NCBI GenBank assembly: GCA_964561105.1
Contig: CAZLOH010000012.1
Span: 1-64,000 of the forward strand
Length of the DNA stretch: 64,000 bases
Origin: JADLHS01 sp964561105
Lineage (GTDB): Bacteria; Verrucomicrobiota; Verrucomicrobiia; Limisphaerales; JADLHS01
Direction of reading: 5' to 3'
In this document: one piece after another, positions 48,750 to 57,746 of the stretch
Layout of the letters: every line of letters starts with the position of its first letter
How positions within the stretch are numbered: position 1 is the stretch's first letter
The notes under the pieces: model-generated
Told to the model about the DNA's origin: nothing
Seen by the model: the letters and a program-made list of their open reading frames with translations, nothing else
Databases searched by the model: none
Program-made: the position numbers and the translations under genes

Positions 48750-49733
48750 ATGATGTCTCGCGGTGTACTGGCGCTGGTGGCGCTGCTCGTCGGGCAGGCC
48801 GCCCCAACCGGCGCGGCGGCGGAGGCGTCCACGGCGCAAATCCACGAGCGGGCTTATGTGCGCTTCGCCGATTGGGCGCGCGGGCAGGGGCTGAAAGCAA
48901 GCTGGATCAAACGCGGCGAATCCGTGGAGCTGGTGAGAAACGGCGTGCGTCTGCAGTTCGCCGTGGCCTCCCGCGAGGCCAGTTTCAACGGCGTCCAACT
49001 CTGGTTGCTCCTGCCGCTGACGACGCGCAACGGCGAAGTGTATCTCTCGCAACTCGACATTGACAACACGTTCCGTCCGCTGCTCGCGCCGCCGCGCAAC
49101 CCACCGGGCAAAAAAGTCCGGACCATCTGTCTGGATGCCGGTCACGGCGGCAAGGATCCCGGCAACCGGGTCGGAGGCCGCCAGGAAAAGGAATACACAC
49201 TGCGACTCACCCTCGAGTTGCGCGACCAGCTGCGGCAGGCCGGGTTCAAGGTGGTGCTGACACGCGCCGGCGATAGTTATCCTTCATTGTCCGACCGGCC
49301 TGGCGCCGCCCGGCGCGCGCGCGCTGATTTGTTTCTCAGCCTGCATTTTAATGCCGCAGAGAATGGTCGGGCGGATGCGCGCGGGTCGGAAGTTTACGCG
49401 CTGACGCCGGCCGGCGCGGCCTCGACCAATGCGCGGGGCGAAGGTGCGAACACCGGGGCGTTTCCTGGCAATCGGTCGGATAGCGCCAACCTGCTGCTGG
49501 CCTTTCAGATTCAGAAATCGCTCCTCGGCCAGTTGCACAGTGAAGACCGGGGCGTGCGCCGCGCCCGGTTCGAGGTGTTGCGCGAGGCCACCATGCCGGC
49601 GGTTTTGATCGAGGCGGGTTTCCTCTCGCACCCGGTTGAAGGCAAAAAGATTTTCACCGCGGAATATCGCCGGCAGATGGCCCGGGCGATTGTGGCGGGA
49701 ATCCAAGCCTACCAAAAAATCGTCGAGCGATGA
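48750..49733 (+). CDS. N-acetylmuramoyl-L-alanine amidase
   Basis: A 327-residue exported amidase_3 enzyme that cuts the peptide from peptidoglycan. Signal peptide MMSRGVLALVALLVGQAAPT. A beta-rich N-terminal half (residues 30-120) may bind the wall. The zinc domain shows TICLDAGHGGKDPGN, LRLTLELRDQLRQAGFKVVL, LFLSLHFNAAE and the catalytic glutamate in AVLIEAGFLSHPVEG. It is divergent from sucC. Confidence 0.93.
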   Translation: MMSRGVLALVALLVGQAAPTGAAAEASTAQIHERAYVRFADWARGQGLKASWIKRGESVELVRNGVRLQFAVASREASFNGVQLWLLLPLTTRNGEVYLSQLDIDNTFRPLLAPPRNPPGKKVRTICLDAGHGGKDPGNRVGGRQEKEYTLRLTLELRDQLRQAGFKVVLTRAGDSYPSLSDRPGAARRARADLFLSLHFNAAENGRADARGSEVYALTPAGAASTNARGEGANTGAFPGNRSDSANLLLAFQIQKSLLGQLHSEDRGVRRARFEVLREATMPAVLIEAGFLSHPVEGKKIFTAEYRRQMARAIVAGIQAYQKIVER

Positions 49734-49765
49734 GAATGACATTTCAAGCAGTGATTTCAAAATTC

Positions 49766-49836
49766 GTGGCCGCCGAGGTAACGAGGCGGAGGGTTTCACG
49801 CATGGGAGGTTTCCGCCTCCTCACGTCGTCGGCTAC
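49766..49836. repeat. GCCGCCGAGGTAACGAGGCGG palindromic element
   Basis: GTGGCCGCCGAGGTAACGAG and CCGCCTCCTCACGTCGTCGG then CTAC form an imperfect inverted repeat after the amidase gene. It is the same family, in opposite orientation, as the in-gene copy at 5085-5160. The rest of the 210-base gap to the adenosyltransferase is unassigned. Confidence 0.75.
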
Positions 49837-49943
49837 GGGGAAAGGGGATTTTGAAACTGCTTCTGAAGCGCGTGACTGATTGAAAATTGAACTCGCGGAG
49901 CTGCGAAGCGGAATTAACATCGTGAACTTGTGGAGTGCAGCGA

Positions 49944-50501
49944 ATGAGCATTGTTACCAAGACGGGGGACAAAGGGATGACGGCCCTGATGTATGGTCGG
50001 CGGGTCAGCAAGTGCCATGCGCGCGTGGAAGCCTACGGCTGCGTGGACGAATTGAACACCGCGCTCGGCCTGGCTCGCGCGTCGGCCGGACACGATTTCG
50101 TCCGGGACAATCTGCTGCTGATCCAACGCGATCTCGTCACGCTCATGGGTGAACTGGCTACGGCAGTGGAGGACTTGCCGCGCTACGTCAAGGATGGCTA
50201 CACGCTGGTCACGTCGTCCCTCACGCACAAACTCGACGCGCTGGTAAAGGAAATCGAAGCGCAAAGCGTCTCCTTCAAAGGCTGGGCCACGCCCGGTGCG
50301 TGCGCCAGTTCCGCCACGCTCGATGTGGCGCGCACGGTCTGCCGCCGCGCCGAGCGACGCGTGTGCGCGTTGCAGGAAGCGGGTCAACTCCAGAACTCGG
50401 AGATTCTCATTTATCTGAACCGGCTGGCGGATTTGCTTTGGCTGCTGGCCCGGTGGGTGGAAACCCAATCGGTCGTCCCCGCCGCCTCGCCCGGGGAGTG
50501 A
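49944..50501 (+). CDS. PduO-type cob(I)alamin adenosyltransferase
   Basis: A 185-residue PduO-type enzyme that attaches the adenosyl group of ATP to cobalamin. The N-terminal MSIVTKTGDKGMTALMYGRR followed by VEAYGCVDELNTALGLAR is diagnostic, and ARTVCRRAERRVCALQEAGQ and YLNRLADLLWLLARW lie near the end. No B12-dependent enzyme is in the window, and the BMC here is of the B12-independent type, so it serves other pathways. Confidence 0.93.
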   Translation: MSIVTKTGDKGMTALMYGRRVSKCHARVEAYGCVDELNTALGLARASAGHDFVRDNLLLIQRDLVTLMGELATAVEDLPRYVKDGYTLVTSSLTHKLDALVKEIEAQSVSFKGWATPGACASSATLDVARTVCRRAERRVCALQEAGQLQNSEILIYLNRLADLLWLLARWVETQSVVPAASPGE

Positions 50502-50810
50502 ATTCTTTCCACCCAGGTTCGCGCTTCGAACCTTCAACTCGTGTCACGAAGAGAGTGCGGTGGCATCGTGCCTGCCGCCGAGGGGCCGGTGCGAGCAGGA
50601 CACCGGTTGTGCTGACGCAGTTGGCGCGAGTTGCCCGCCTTTGGTGAAGCTTCGAGGCGGCTCGCGCTGGTTTGGAAGCTGCTCCCTCACAGGCCGGATG
50701 TACCGTAAACCACAGGTTCCGTCCCAATTCCGAACAGAGTCTTGGGTGGATTGTACGCAACTCCGTCACGGAGTGGCCGGCGCACGGTCCACCCCAGGAG
50801 CGGAGGTATT
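50502..50810. other. Non-coding spacer with small hairpins
   Basis: About 310 bases between the adenosyltransferase and the histidine kinase. CCGGTG and CACCGG around CGAGCAGGA form a hairpin near 50585-50607. I looked for a cobalamin riboswitch, because of the gene upstream, and for SRP or RNase P RNA, and found none of their conserved cores. No gene is supported. Confidence 0.4.
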
Positions 50811-53240
50811 GTGCTGAAGTGGTTCTCCAAAATTTCCATTCGGGCGAAGCTCACGTTGATCGTGATGACGACGACCTGCGCGGCGTTGCTCGTGGCGGTG
50901 GCCACGATGAGTGGGTTCGATGAATTGACCTCCCGGCGCGAGATGCAGGACGACGCGGAAGCGACCGCGGATATCATTGCCCACAGCACGGCCAAAGCCT
51001 TGAGTTTAGGAAACCAGCAAGCCGTGTCGGAGATGTTGGGCGTGTTGCGCGCCAACCCGCTCGTGCAGGCGGCGGCGGTTTATGATCAAGACGGACGACA
51101 GTTTGGGAGTTTCATCCGGCCGGGCTACCAAACCGGATTGCCGGAATCCCGGCCGCAAACGGTGGCCGAGGCCGGCAGCGGCCGGGTGGAAATCTTGCGA
51201 TCGATCGAGATGAACGGCGAGCGGCTGGGCACAGTGTTGCTCCGCCTCGACCTGCGGGAACTGAACGAACGCCGGATGCGCGGGCTGTGGGTGAGCCTGA
51301 GCGTGCTCCTGGCGGCGGTTGGGGTGGGTTATCTGCTGGCGGCGCGGTTGCAACGGTTCATCTCCCGTCCGCTGCTCCACCTGGCCGAGGCCGCGCGCAC
51401 CGTGGCCGAGGCGAAAGATTATTCCATCCGGGTGACCAAACCGGCGGACGATGAGTTGGGCCAGTTGGTGGAGGGTTTCAACGGAATGCTCTCGCAGATT
51501 GAAGCGCGCGATCGCGCGTTGAGTCAGGCGCGGCTCGAATTGGAGCAACGAGTCGAGGAGCGGACGCACGAGCTGTTTGAGGCCAATCGCAGTCTGCGGG
51601 ACGAGGTGAATGCGCACAAACGGGCGCGGGTCGAGTCGGAGGCACTGTGGAAACAATTGCAGTCCGCGTATGACAACATCAAGCGCGAAGCCGGCGAACG
51701 AGCGCAGATGGAGCAGGCGTTGCGTTTGTCGGAGGAACGCTTTTCCAAGGCGTTTCGCGCCAGCCCGGTGGCGCTGGCCATCCTGCAGCGGCGCAGTGGA
51801 TTGTTTGTGGATGTGAATGATCGTTTTGCCGAACTGGCGGGCAGCACGCGGGAAGCAATCATTGGCATGGAGATGTTCGGGCTGACGTTGTGGGCGGAGG
51901 CGACCACGCGCCGGCGTATCGAGCAGTACCTGGCGGACGGCGACCCGTTGAGCAACTGGCAGTGTCAGATCGCGGGCGCGGGCGAGCGGAAACGGGTGGC
52001 GTTGCTTTCCGCCGAGTCGTTCGTGCTGGGCGAGGAACCGTGTGTGTTGTTGATGACGGAGGACATTTCCGAGCGGATGAATCTGGAGGGGCAGTTGCGG
52101 CAGGCGCAGAAGATGGAGGCCATCGGCCAGTTGGCGGCGGGCGTGGCGCATGATTTCAACAACCTGCTCACGGTTATCCAGGGTTACACGCAGTTGTTGC
52201 AGGCGACGCAGGCGCCGGGAAGCATGGGTCAGGAGGCACTCGGCAAAATCATCGGCGCCATCCAGCGGGCCGCGCAACTCACCAGCCAGTTGCTGACATT
52301 CAGCCGCAAGCAGGTGGCCCAGCCCAAATCGGTGGATTTGAACAAGGTGGTGACCAACGTCTCCGGCATGTTGCAACCGTTGCTGGGCGAGAACGTGCGA
52401 CTGAAATGGCAGCCGGCCTCGGCCCTCCCGGCCATCCTGGCCGATGCCGCCATGCTCGAGCAGGTGCTGGTCAATCTGGCGGTCAACGCGCGTGATGCGA
52501 TGCCCCGGGGCGGCGACCTGATCGTCCGAACCTTTCCCAGTCAGATTGACGAACGGGAGGTCCACTATCGCCCGCAGGCGCGCGCCGGCCTGTTCGTGTG
52601 TTTGCAGGTGCAGGATTCGGGTTGCGGCATGGATGCGCCGACCATGGAGCGAATCTTTGATCCGTTTTTCACCACCAAAGGCGTGGGCAAGGGGACGGGG
52701 CTGGGCCTGGCGACCGTTTACGGCATCGTGAAACAACACCAGGGCTGGGTGGAGGTGGCCAGCCAGGTGGGCGTGGGGACGACGTTTCAGGTGTTCCTGC
52801 CCGCGATTCAAATCGAGGCGAGCCAGACCGAATTTCTGTCTAACACCGGCGATGTGCGGGGCGGCGATGAAACCATTCTGCTGGTGGAAGACGAGCCGGC
52901 CTTGCGCGAGTTGGTCACCAAAGTCTTGCGGCATTACGGATATCAAGTCATCGAGGCGGCCCACGGCAAGGAAGCCATCAAGGTCTGGCACGACCTGGCG
53001 CCCAAGCCGGCGATGCTGCTGACGGACATGATGATGCCCGAAGGCATGACCGGTTGGGAACTGGCCGAACACATTCGCGGCGAATCGCCGGAGGTCAAGG
53101 TGGTGTTCACCAGTGGTTACAGCCCGGAAATTTTCGACGGCGATGTCAAGCTGGCCGGCCGCGCGAATTTTTTGCCCAAGCCCTTTCATCCGCGCGTGCT
53201 TGCCCGGACGGTGCGCGATTGTCTGGATAATTACGGCTGA
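50811..53240 (+). CDS. Membrane hybrid sensor histidine kinase
   Basis: An 809-residue hybrid kinase. An N-terminal membrane helix (LIVMTTTCAALLVAVATMSG), a periplasmic sensor (residues 35-150, VQAAAVYDQDGRQFGSFIRP) and a second helix (LSVLLAAVGVGYLLAARLQR) precede HAMP and a coiled coil. A PAS domain follows (residues 325-440, RFSKAFRASPVALAILQRRS), then HisKA with AAGVAHDFNNLLTVIQGYTQ, the ATPase domain (MLEQVLVNLAVNARDAM, GKGTGLGLATVYGIV) and a C-terminal receiver with LLTDMMMPEGMTGWELAEHI. GTG 50811 follows a strong GGAGG site. The signal is unknown. Confidence 0.93.
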   Translation: MLKWFSKISIRAKLTLIVMTTTCAALLVAVATMSGFDELTSRREMQDDAEATADIIAHSTAKALSLGNQQAVSEMLGVLRANPLVQAAAVYDQDGRQFGSFIRPGYQTGLPESRPQTVAEAGSGRVEILRSIEMNGERLGTVLLRLDLRELNERRMRGLWVSLSVLLAAVGVGYLLAARLQRFISRPLLHLAEAARTVAEAKDYSIRVTKPADDELGQLVEGFNGMLSQIEARDRALSQARLELEQRVEERTHELFEANRSLRDEVNAHKRARVESEALWKQLQSAYDNIKREAGERAQMEQALRLSEERFSKAFRASPVALAILQRRSGLFVDVNDRFAELAGSTREAIIGMEMFGLTLWAEATTRRRIEQYLADGDPLSNWQCQIAGAGERKRVALLSAESFVLGEEPCVLLMTEDISERMNLEGQLRQAQKMEAIGQLAAGVAHDFNNLLTVIQGYTQLLQATQAPGSMGQEALGKIIGAIQRAAQLTSQLLTFSRKQVAQPKSVDLNKVVTNVSGMLQPLLGENVRLKWQPASALPAILADAAMLEQVLVNLAVNARDAMPRGGDLIVRTFPSQIDEREVHYRPQARAGLFVCLQVQDSGCGMDAPTMERIFDPFFTTKGVGKGTGLGLATVYGIVKQHQGWVEVASQVGVGTTFQVFLPAIQIEASQTEFLSNTGDVRGGDETILLVEDEPALRELVTKVLRHYGYQVIEAAHGKEAIKVWHDLAPKPAMLLTDMMMPEGMTGWELAEHIRGESPEVKVVFTSGYSPEIFDGDVKLAGRANFLPKPFHPRVLARTVRDCLDNYG

Positions 53241-54013
53241 ACTTTGGCAACGGTGTAGTGCAGGAACATTTCCGAGCCGATCCGCCGGGCGGATTGCAAT
53301 TCAAACCGGGTCGCCGCCGCCAGTGTCGCGAAACCCGATCCGTCCGCGATGGTCGGTGACTCCCGCCCGCCAAAAATTTTCGGGCAAACGGTCAGATGCA
53401 GTTCATCCACCAACCCAGCCCGGAACAGCGCGCCGTTCAACTCGCCGCCGCCTTCGCAGAGCAAGCGCTTTACTCCGCGCTGAACCCGCAACCAGCGCAG
53501 GGCCGTGCGAAAGTTGATTTTCCGCCGGCCGCAGATTTTGATTTCCGCCCCCAGCGCTTCAAGGCGGCGCCGTGTGACGGCGGGCATCCGTTGCGTGGTC
53601 AGGATGGTGATCGGAGAAAAGCGATGCCGGAAAACTTCCGCGCGCGGATTGATCGAGCCGCTGCCGCTGACGATGACGCGCCGGTTGTATTCGGCCAGTC
53701 CGCGTTGCAATCGCAACCGGCGGAAGCGCGCCGCGCCGGGACCCAGGTTGATCGCATTCAAATCCACCGTGCGCGCGCCGGACATCACCGCGTCGGCGTG
53801 CGTGCGAAGTTCGAGCAAATGTTCGTGGTCGCGCGCGCTACCGAACGACGAGAGCGCGCGATTGGCGGTGGCGATTTTTCCGTCCGCCGTCATGGCCATG
53901 TTCACGGAGACGACGGGCAGCTCTGAAATCGCGCGAGGCGTGCGCGCGCCGGACTTCGGAGTCGGTCTGGCTGGTGGCGGCTTCTGGCGCGAGGCTTTAA
54001 TCGGCTGGCTCAT
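53231..54013 (-). CDS. RibD C-terminal-domain reductase
   Basis: A 260-residue reductase of the RibD-C/dihydrofolate-reductase-like fold: VVSVNMAMTADGKIATANRA, HADAVMSGARTVDLNAINLG, and VKRLLCEGGGELNGALFRAG near the end. No deaminase domain is present, so it is a stand-alone pyrimidine reductase or a paralogue. A proline/lysine-rich N-terminus (MSQPIKASRQKPPPARPTPK) is extra. It overlaps queA by 4 bases and is convergent with the kinase gene, overlapping it by about ten bases. Confidence 0.85.
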   Translation of the reverse strand: MSQPIKASRQKPPPARPTPKSGARTPRAISELPVVSVNMAMTADGKIATANRALSSFGSARDHEHLLELRTHADAVMSGARTVDLNAINLGPGAARFRRLRLQRGLAEYNRRVIVSGSGSINPRAEVFRHRFSPITILTTQRMPAVTRRRLEALGAEIKICGRRKINFRTALRWLRVQRGVKRLLCEGGGELNGALFRAGLVDELHLTVCPKIFGGRESPTIADGSGFATLAAATRFELQSARRIGSEMFLHYTVAKVQP

Positions 54014-55101
54014 TGGATGAGCATGGCATCCCCATAGCTGAAAAAGCGATACTGTTCGCGAATGGCCTCGGCATAGGCGGCGAGCATCATCGTGCGCCCG
54101 CGCGTTTCGCCCGGCGCGGCAAACGCGCTGACGAGCATCAACAGGGTGGAGCAGGGGAGGTGAAAGTTGGTGAGCAGGGCGTCCACAATCTTGAACTCGT
54201 ACGGCGGGTGAATGAAAATGCGCGTGCGCCCGTGGCCCGCCACCAGCCTGCCGTGGTGACGTGCGGCCAGGCTCTCCAACACGCGGACGGTGGTCGTTCC
54301 CACCGCGATGACGCGCCGCCCTTCCGCCTTGGCCGCATTGATGACGTCGGCGGTGGTTGCCTCCACCACGAATCGCTCCTCGTGCATGACGTGGTCCTGA
54401 AGCAGTTTGGCTTTGACTGGAGCAAAGGTTCCCAGCCCGACATGCAGCGTGACAAACCGCACTTGCACGCCCTGGGCGCGGATTTCCTGGAGCAATGGTT
54501 CCGTGAAGTGCAATCCCGCCGTGGGTGCGGCGACCGATCCGGCCGGTTCGGCGAAGACGGTTTGATAGCGCCGGTGATCGGAATCGCGGAGTGCGCCCTC
54601 GCGATCCTCTGGTGAACGGTGGATGTAGGGCGGCAACGGGATTTCCCCCAGTTCCTCCAGCGCGGTGAGAATGTCCGGCGTGCCGTCGAATTGCAGCCGG
54701 CGATGACCTTCGTCGTTGGTGGCCCGGATGGCGGCTGTGATGGGCGTTGCGAGTTGTGGGGCGCGCGGCGTGAGGGCGATCCGGGTGCCGACGCGCGCCC
54801 GTTTGCCGGGCTTGATCAACACCCACCAGTCGTTGGTGGTATTTTCTTCGAGCAACAACATTTCAAATGCGCCGCCGGTCTCCAGATTCACCCCGCGCAG
54901 CCGGGCGCGAATCACCCGCGAATTGTTCAACACCAGCACGTCGCCGGCGCGGAGGAATTCCCGCACGTCCCGAAAGTGCCGATGCGCCACCACGCCACTC
55001 GCGCGGGACAACACCAGCAACCGCGATTGATCGCGTTGGGCGGCGGGCTGCTGCGCGATCAACTCGGGCGGCAGTTCGTAATTGAATTCGTCGGTGCTCA
55101 T
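54010..55101 (-). CDS. queA: S-adenosylmethionine:tRNA ribosyltransferase-isomerase
   Basis: A 363-residue QueA, which adds the ribosyl part of SAM to preQ1 in tRNA during queuosine synthesis. Seen: FNYELPPELIAQQPAAQRDQ, VLVLNNSRVIRARL, EIPLPPYIHR, SVAAPTAGLHFTEPLL, VTLHVGLGTFAPVK, and NFHLPCSTLLMLVSAFA. ATG 55101 gives the normal N-terminus; the longer frame is spurious. It is translationally coupled to the RibD-like gene. Confidence 0.95.
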   Translation of the reverse strand: MSTDEFNYELPPELIAQQPAAQRDQSRLLVLSRASGVVAHRHFRDVREFLRAGDVLVLNNSRVIRARLRGVNLETGGAFEMLLLEENTTNDWWVLIKPGKRARVGTRIALTPRAPQLATPITAAIRATNDEGHRRLQFDGTPDILTALEELGEIPLPPYIHRSPEDREGALRDSDHRRYQTVFAEPAGSVAAPTAGLHFTEPLLQEIRAQGVQVRFVTLHVGLGTFAPVKAKLLQDHVMHEERFVVEATTADVINAAKAEGRRVIAVGTTTVRVLESLAARHHGRLVAGHGRTRIFIHPPYEFKIVDALLTNFHLPCSTLLMLVSAFAAPGETRGRTMMLAAYAEAIREQYRFFSYGDAMLIQ

Positions 55102-55311
55102 CTCCGACGACAGGCTAAACCATACGTCTTTCGATGAAAGCGAAAGCGATGTCCACGGGCCCGGAATGCTGACGGCACGCGGGACGAGCGGCACACGCGA
55201 AATGAGCCTACTCTGTTGCCGCCGCCATCATGCCGGGCGAGTGGGCAGGTGACAGGCTTGATCCGGTGTGTGGCGGGTGGGGCGAGCGGCCTCGCGAGCC
55301 GAACCTCGAGT

Positions 55312-55606
55312 GAATCCGAAATCCGAACCTCGAAAGCCGAAAGAAGCCCGAACTCCGAGATCCGAAATCGCTGGGCGTGCGCCAGCGAAATTGCGCGGAC
55401 TATTTCTGGCACACCAGCAATCCTTCGGGCTTCGGATTTCTTTCGGTGTTCGTATTTCGACCTTCGGAATTCGCCCTCGGTGGGCCGAGCGTCCTCGCGA
55501 GCCGCCTTTGGGAGCGCCGTCGTCCCGACGGCACGTTGCCTGGCTGTTTCCGGCACGCCGACGAGACGCCGGCGCTCCCGGTAGGGACGCGTTCCACCCG
55601 TGCCCC
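55312..55606. repeat. Composite repeat array, left of the gap
   Basis: CGAAATCCGAAAG-family arms (GAATCCGAAATCCGAACC, then CTTCGGATTTCTTTCGG) followed by a block with GAGCGCCGTCGTCCCGACGG, GCCGACGAGACGCCGGCGCT and GGTAGGGACGCGTTCC. The same block recurs right of the gap at 55744-55900. No gene is seen from 55102 to 56346 apart from these repeats. Confidence 0.8.
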
Positions 55607-55706
55607 NNNNNNNNNNNNNNNNNNNNNNNNNNNNNNNNNNNNNNNNNNNNNNNNNNNNNNNNNNNNNNNNNNNNNNNNNNNNNNNNNNNNNNNNNNNNNN
55701 NNNNNN
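55607..55706. other. Assembly gap (100 Ns)
   Basis: A run of exactly 100 Ns, the usual placeholder for a gap of unknown size. It falls between two near-identical repeat blocks, so an unknown number of repeat units, or other sequence, may be missing. Confidence 0.98.
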
Positions 55707-56080
55707 CTTCGGGCATCGGACTTCGGATTTCTTTCGGCCCTCGGATTTCGGTCTTCGGAATCCGCCCCCGGTGGGGCGAGCGTCCCCGCGAGCCGCCCTT
55801 GGGAGCGCCGTCGTCCCGACGGCACGTTGCCTGGCTGTTTCTGGCACGCCGACGAGACGCCGGCGCTCCCGGTAGGGACGCGTTCCACCCGTGCCCCATA
55901 CTCTGCCGGCTGAGTCCGAAATCCGAACCCCGAAAGCCGAAAGAAGCCCGAACTCCGAACTTCGAATGATTTCGCTCGAACGTGAGGACAATCGGGCGAT
56001 GCCTCGTCACCGGTGATCCTTCGGGCATCGGACTTCGGATTTCTTTCGGCCCTCGGATTTCGGTCTTCGGAATTTGCGTA
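55707..56080. repeat. Composite repeat array, right of the gap
   Basis: TTCGGATTTCTTTCGGCCCT, then the GAGCGCCGTCGTCCCGACGG and GGTAGGGACGCGTTCC block (55744-55900, nearly identical to 55454-55606), then another left arm and right arm of the CGAAATCCGAAAG family. Two or more tandem units are visible. Confidence 0.85.
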
Positions 56081-56151
56081 TCGGTGGGGCGAGCGCCCCC
56101 CGCGAGCCGGAACGATCTCCCTCCTCAGAATCATGGGGTCAGAATGATGTG

Positions 56152-56180
56152 GTGATGATTCTGCCTCCATCATTCTGCCA
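56152..56180 (-). repeat. TTTGGCAGAATGATG short repeat, inverted copy
   Basis: ATGATTCTGCCTCCATCATT followed by CTGCCAAA, the reverse complement of the element at 166-193 with one change. The surrounding 260 bases have no convincing gene. Confidence 0.55.
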
Positions 56181-56346
56181 AAGACTGCGGTGGAATTTTG
56201 TCAGGGCGCGAACCGGTGTTGTGTCGGTATGCTGTGAGAACGGCGCATCCGATAGGATCCACATTGGGTAGGCGGTGCGATTACACGCTCACAGCAAGCG
56301 AGGTTTCTCCGCACCTCAATCTTTTCCGACCCTTTGGCGATTGGGA

Positions 56347-56754
56347 TCAATCGCCCCAACTGTCATCCGTGACAGCTTGGTCTTTGATGGTAAAATCCAC
56401 TCCCAAGTCTCCCCACGACGCACCGCCTGAACAGGAAACACTGAACGACTTGTCTGCGGCGAACCTCTCAATGTTGATGGAGTAGGTTTCCCCATCGTCC
56501 AGCTTGCAACCATCTCCCCACTCGGCCAATCCCTTCGCCAATCGCTTGCGCAGCTCTGGCTTCAGCGACTCGACTGTGTTCACAATGGAATCTAGCTCCG
56601 CCTTCGTCGGCAATGACAGTGTCGGAACGAATGAACAAAATTCCGCGCCCCGATACGTGAACTCCCACCACTCGTGGTCGCGATGGAACGTGAACTCGAT
56701 GCCTTCGAAGGTGATCTTCGGGTTCGGCTTCGATGCTTTGAAGAAGATGCTCAT
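56347..56754 (-). CDS. Hypothetical protein
   Basis: A 135-residue, acidic, soluble protein (MSIFFKASKPNPKITFEGIE, then FTFHRDHEWWEFTYRGAEF). Its amino acid content and steady codon pattern look like a real protein, with alternating strands followed by a helical part (ELRKRLAKGLAEWGDG). I recognise no family. It stands alone between repeat-rich spacers, with lower GC than the neighbours, so it may be acquired. Confidence 0.6.
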   Translation of the reverse strand: MSIFFKASKPNPKITFEGIEFTFHRDHEWWEFTYRGAEFCSFVPTLSLPTKAELDSIVNTVESLKPELRKRLAKGLAEWGDGCKLDDGETYSINIERFAADKSFSVSCSGGASWGDLGVDFTIKDQAVTDDSWGD

Positions 56755-57193
56755 GTTGAGGCTAGCCCTTCATACCCCGAGACCCCAGAGCCGTCGAGCC
56801 GCAAAGTGGTCGCCCCGCCGGGCGCGTGTCCATCTTGACACTGCCCCGAGCGATGGCCGCGAAACGGTTCAACCTGAATAGCCGTGAGTGAAACTCAAGG
56901 TAGGGGTGGATAGGAGCGGTGTGATCCCTTCGAGGTCGAATCTGTTTCTGGACGGGTCGGTCACGAGAACCGTTTTGAGAGCTGAGGCAGTTGTGACATC
57001 TGTCTTGCGGATTCGTTCCGGCTGAGATCGCGATTGAGTGTCACCCCAATCGGTAGGGTGCGGACGGAGCGCGCATACACTATCGAGGGCTGTTTTTGTT
57101 ATCCGAAGTGTTCGTAGTGAAAAGCGTCCGACGCGACCTTTTTTCGTGTGGTTCAAGGTGTGAATAACTTTTGAATAATAGTTCCGAAATGCT
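56755..57193. other. Non-coding spacer upstream of the division cluster
   Basis: About 440 bases between the hypothetical gene and the mraZ promoter region. GC falls toward the mraZ end. I see no convincing gene, RNA or named repeat. Confidence 0.4.
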
Positions 57194-57222
57194 GTTGACA
57201 GGGAGTGGGCGAGGGTGTTTAA
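57194..57222 (+). promoter_or_regulatory. Possible sigma-70 promoter of mraZ
   Basis: A consensus -35 (TTGACA, 57194-57199) is followed after 17 bases by GTTTAA (57217-57222), a weak -10. It overlaps the first MraZ-box repeats, which fits autorepression. The -10 is the uncertain part. Confidence 0.5.
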
Positions 57223-57260
57223 CAGTGCGGTGTTGTGGGGCGTTTAGTGGTGAAGTGGGG
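57206..57260 (+). promoter_or_regulatory. MraZ-box array (10-bp periodic TGGGG repeats)
   Basis: TG-containing pentamers recur every ten bases: TGGGC (57206), TGTTT (57216), TGCGG (57226), TGGGG (57236), AGTGG (57246), TGGGG (57256). MraZ is known to bind direct TGGGN repeats with 5-base spacers upstream of its own gene, and the last three fit best. It probably mediates autoregulation of the division cluster. Confidence 0.72.
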
Positions 57261-57284
57261 CAAGAATTAAATCCCCTGTGAATA

Positions 57285-57746
57285 ATGTCGAGCGGCAATA
57301 CAGATAGGCAGATTTACAACTCGGTTTACCGCCACGGGGTGGATGAGAAGCGGCGTATCCAGATTCCGGCGATGTGGCGGCCCACCGAGCCGGGAATGCA
57401 GTTCACGTTGATCGTATGGCCGCAGCGAACTGAGGGGCCGTGTTTGCGGGTGTTGCCACCGAAGGAAATGGCCGAGTTGATGGCGGCGCTGGATGCGATG
57501 CCGAATGGGGACCGCAACAAAACGATTTTGAAACGCATCATCGGCTCGGAGTCAACGCAGGTGACGTTGGACAAGGCGGGACGGATTTGTGTGCCGGACG
57601 AAATGGCGCGCGCGGCGGGAATCACGGAGGAAGCGACGTTGGTGGGGTTGCTTGATCGGTTTGAGATTTGGGATCCGGCTCGTCACGAGAAAGTGAAAGC
57701 AGCCGATTCGGTGATGGCACCAGAGGCATTCAAAATGATGGAATGA
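57285..57746 (+). CDS. mraZ: Transcriptional regulator MraZ
   Basis: A 153-residue MraZ with two AbrB-like swapped-hairpin domains: HGVDEKRRIQIPAMWRP in the first and STQVTLDKAGRICVPDEMAR in the second. A C-terminal tail (EKVKAADSVMAPEAFKMME) is present. MraZ represses the division and cell-wall cluster it heads, and a repeat array for it lies just upstream. The stop overlaps the next gene (ATGA). Confidence 0.93.
   Translation: MSSGNTDRQIYNSVYRHGVDEKRRIQIPAMWRPTEPGMQFTLIVWPQRTEGPCLRVLPPKEMAELMAALDAMPNGDRNKTILKRIIGSESTQVTLDKAGRICVPDEMARAAGITEEATLVGLLDRFEIWDPARHEKVKAADSVMAPEAFKMME

Noticed and set aside
48642..49145. Minus-strand frame overlapping the amidase start
   Set aside because: It overlaps the signal peptide and zinc motif region of a clear amidase gene on the plus strand.
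50502..50810. Cobalamin riboswitch or other structured RNA near the adenosyltransferase
   Set aside because: It lies after, not before, that gene, and none of the conserved cobalamin, RNase P or SRP core sequences is present.
51006..53189. 727-codon minus-strand frame opposite the hybrid histidine kinase
   Set aside because: No domain is recognisable and the plus strand encodes an unmistakable kinase; a shadow of high GC.
55228..56173. Several frames crossing the run of Ns
   Set aside because: They are translations of repeat sequence and of undetermined bases, not genes.
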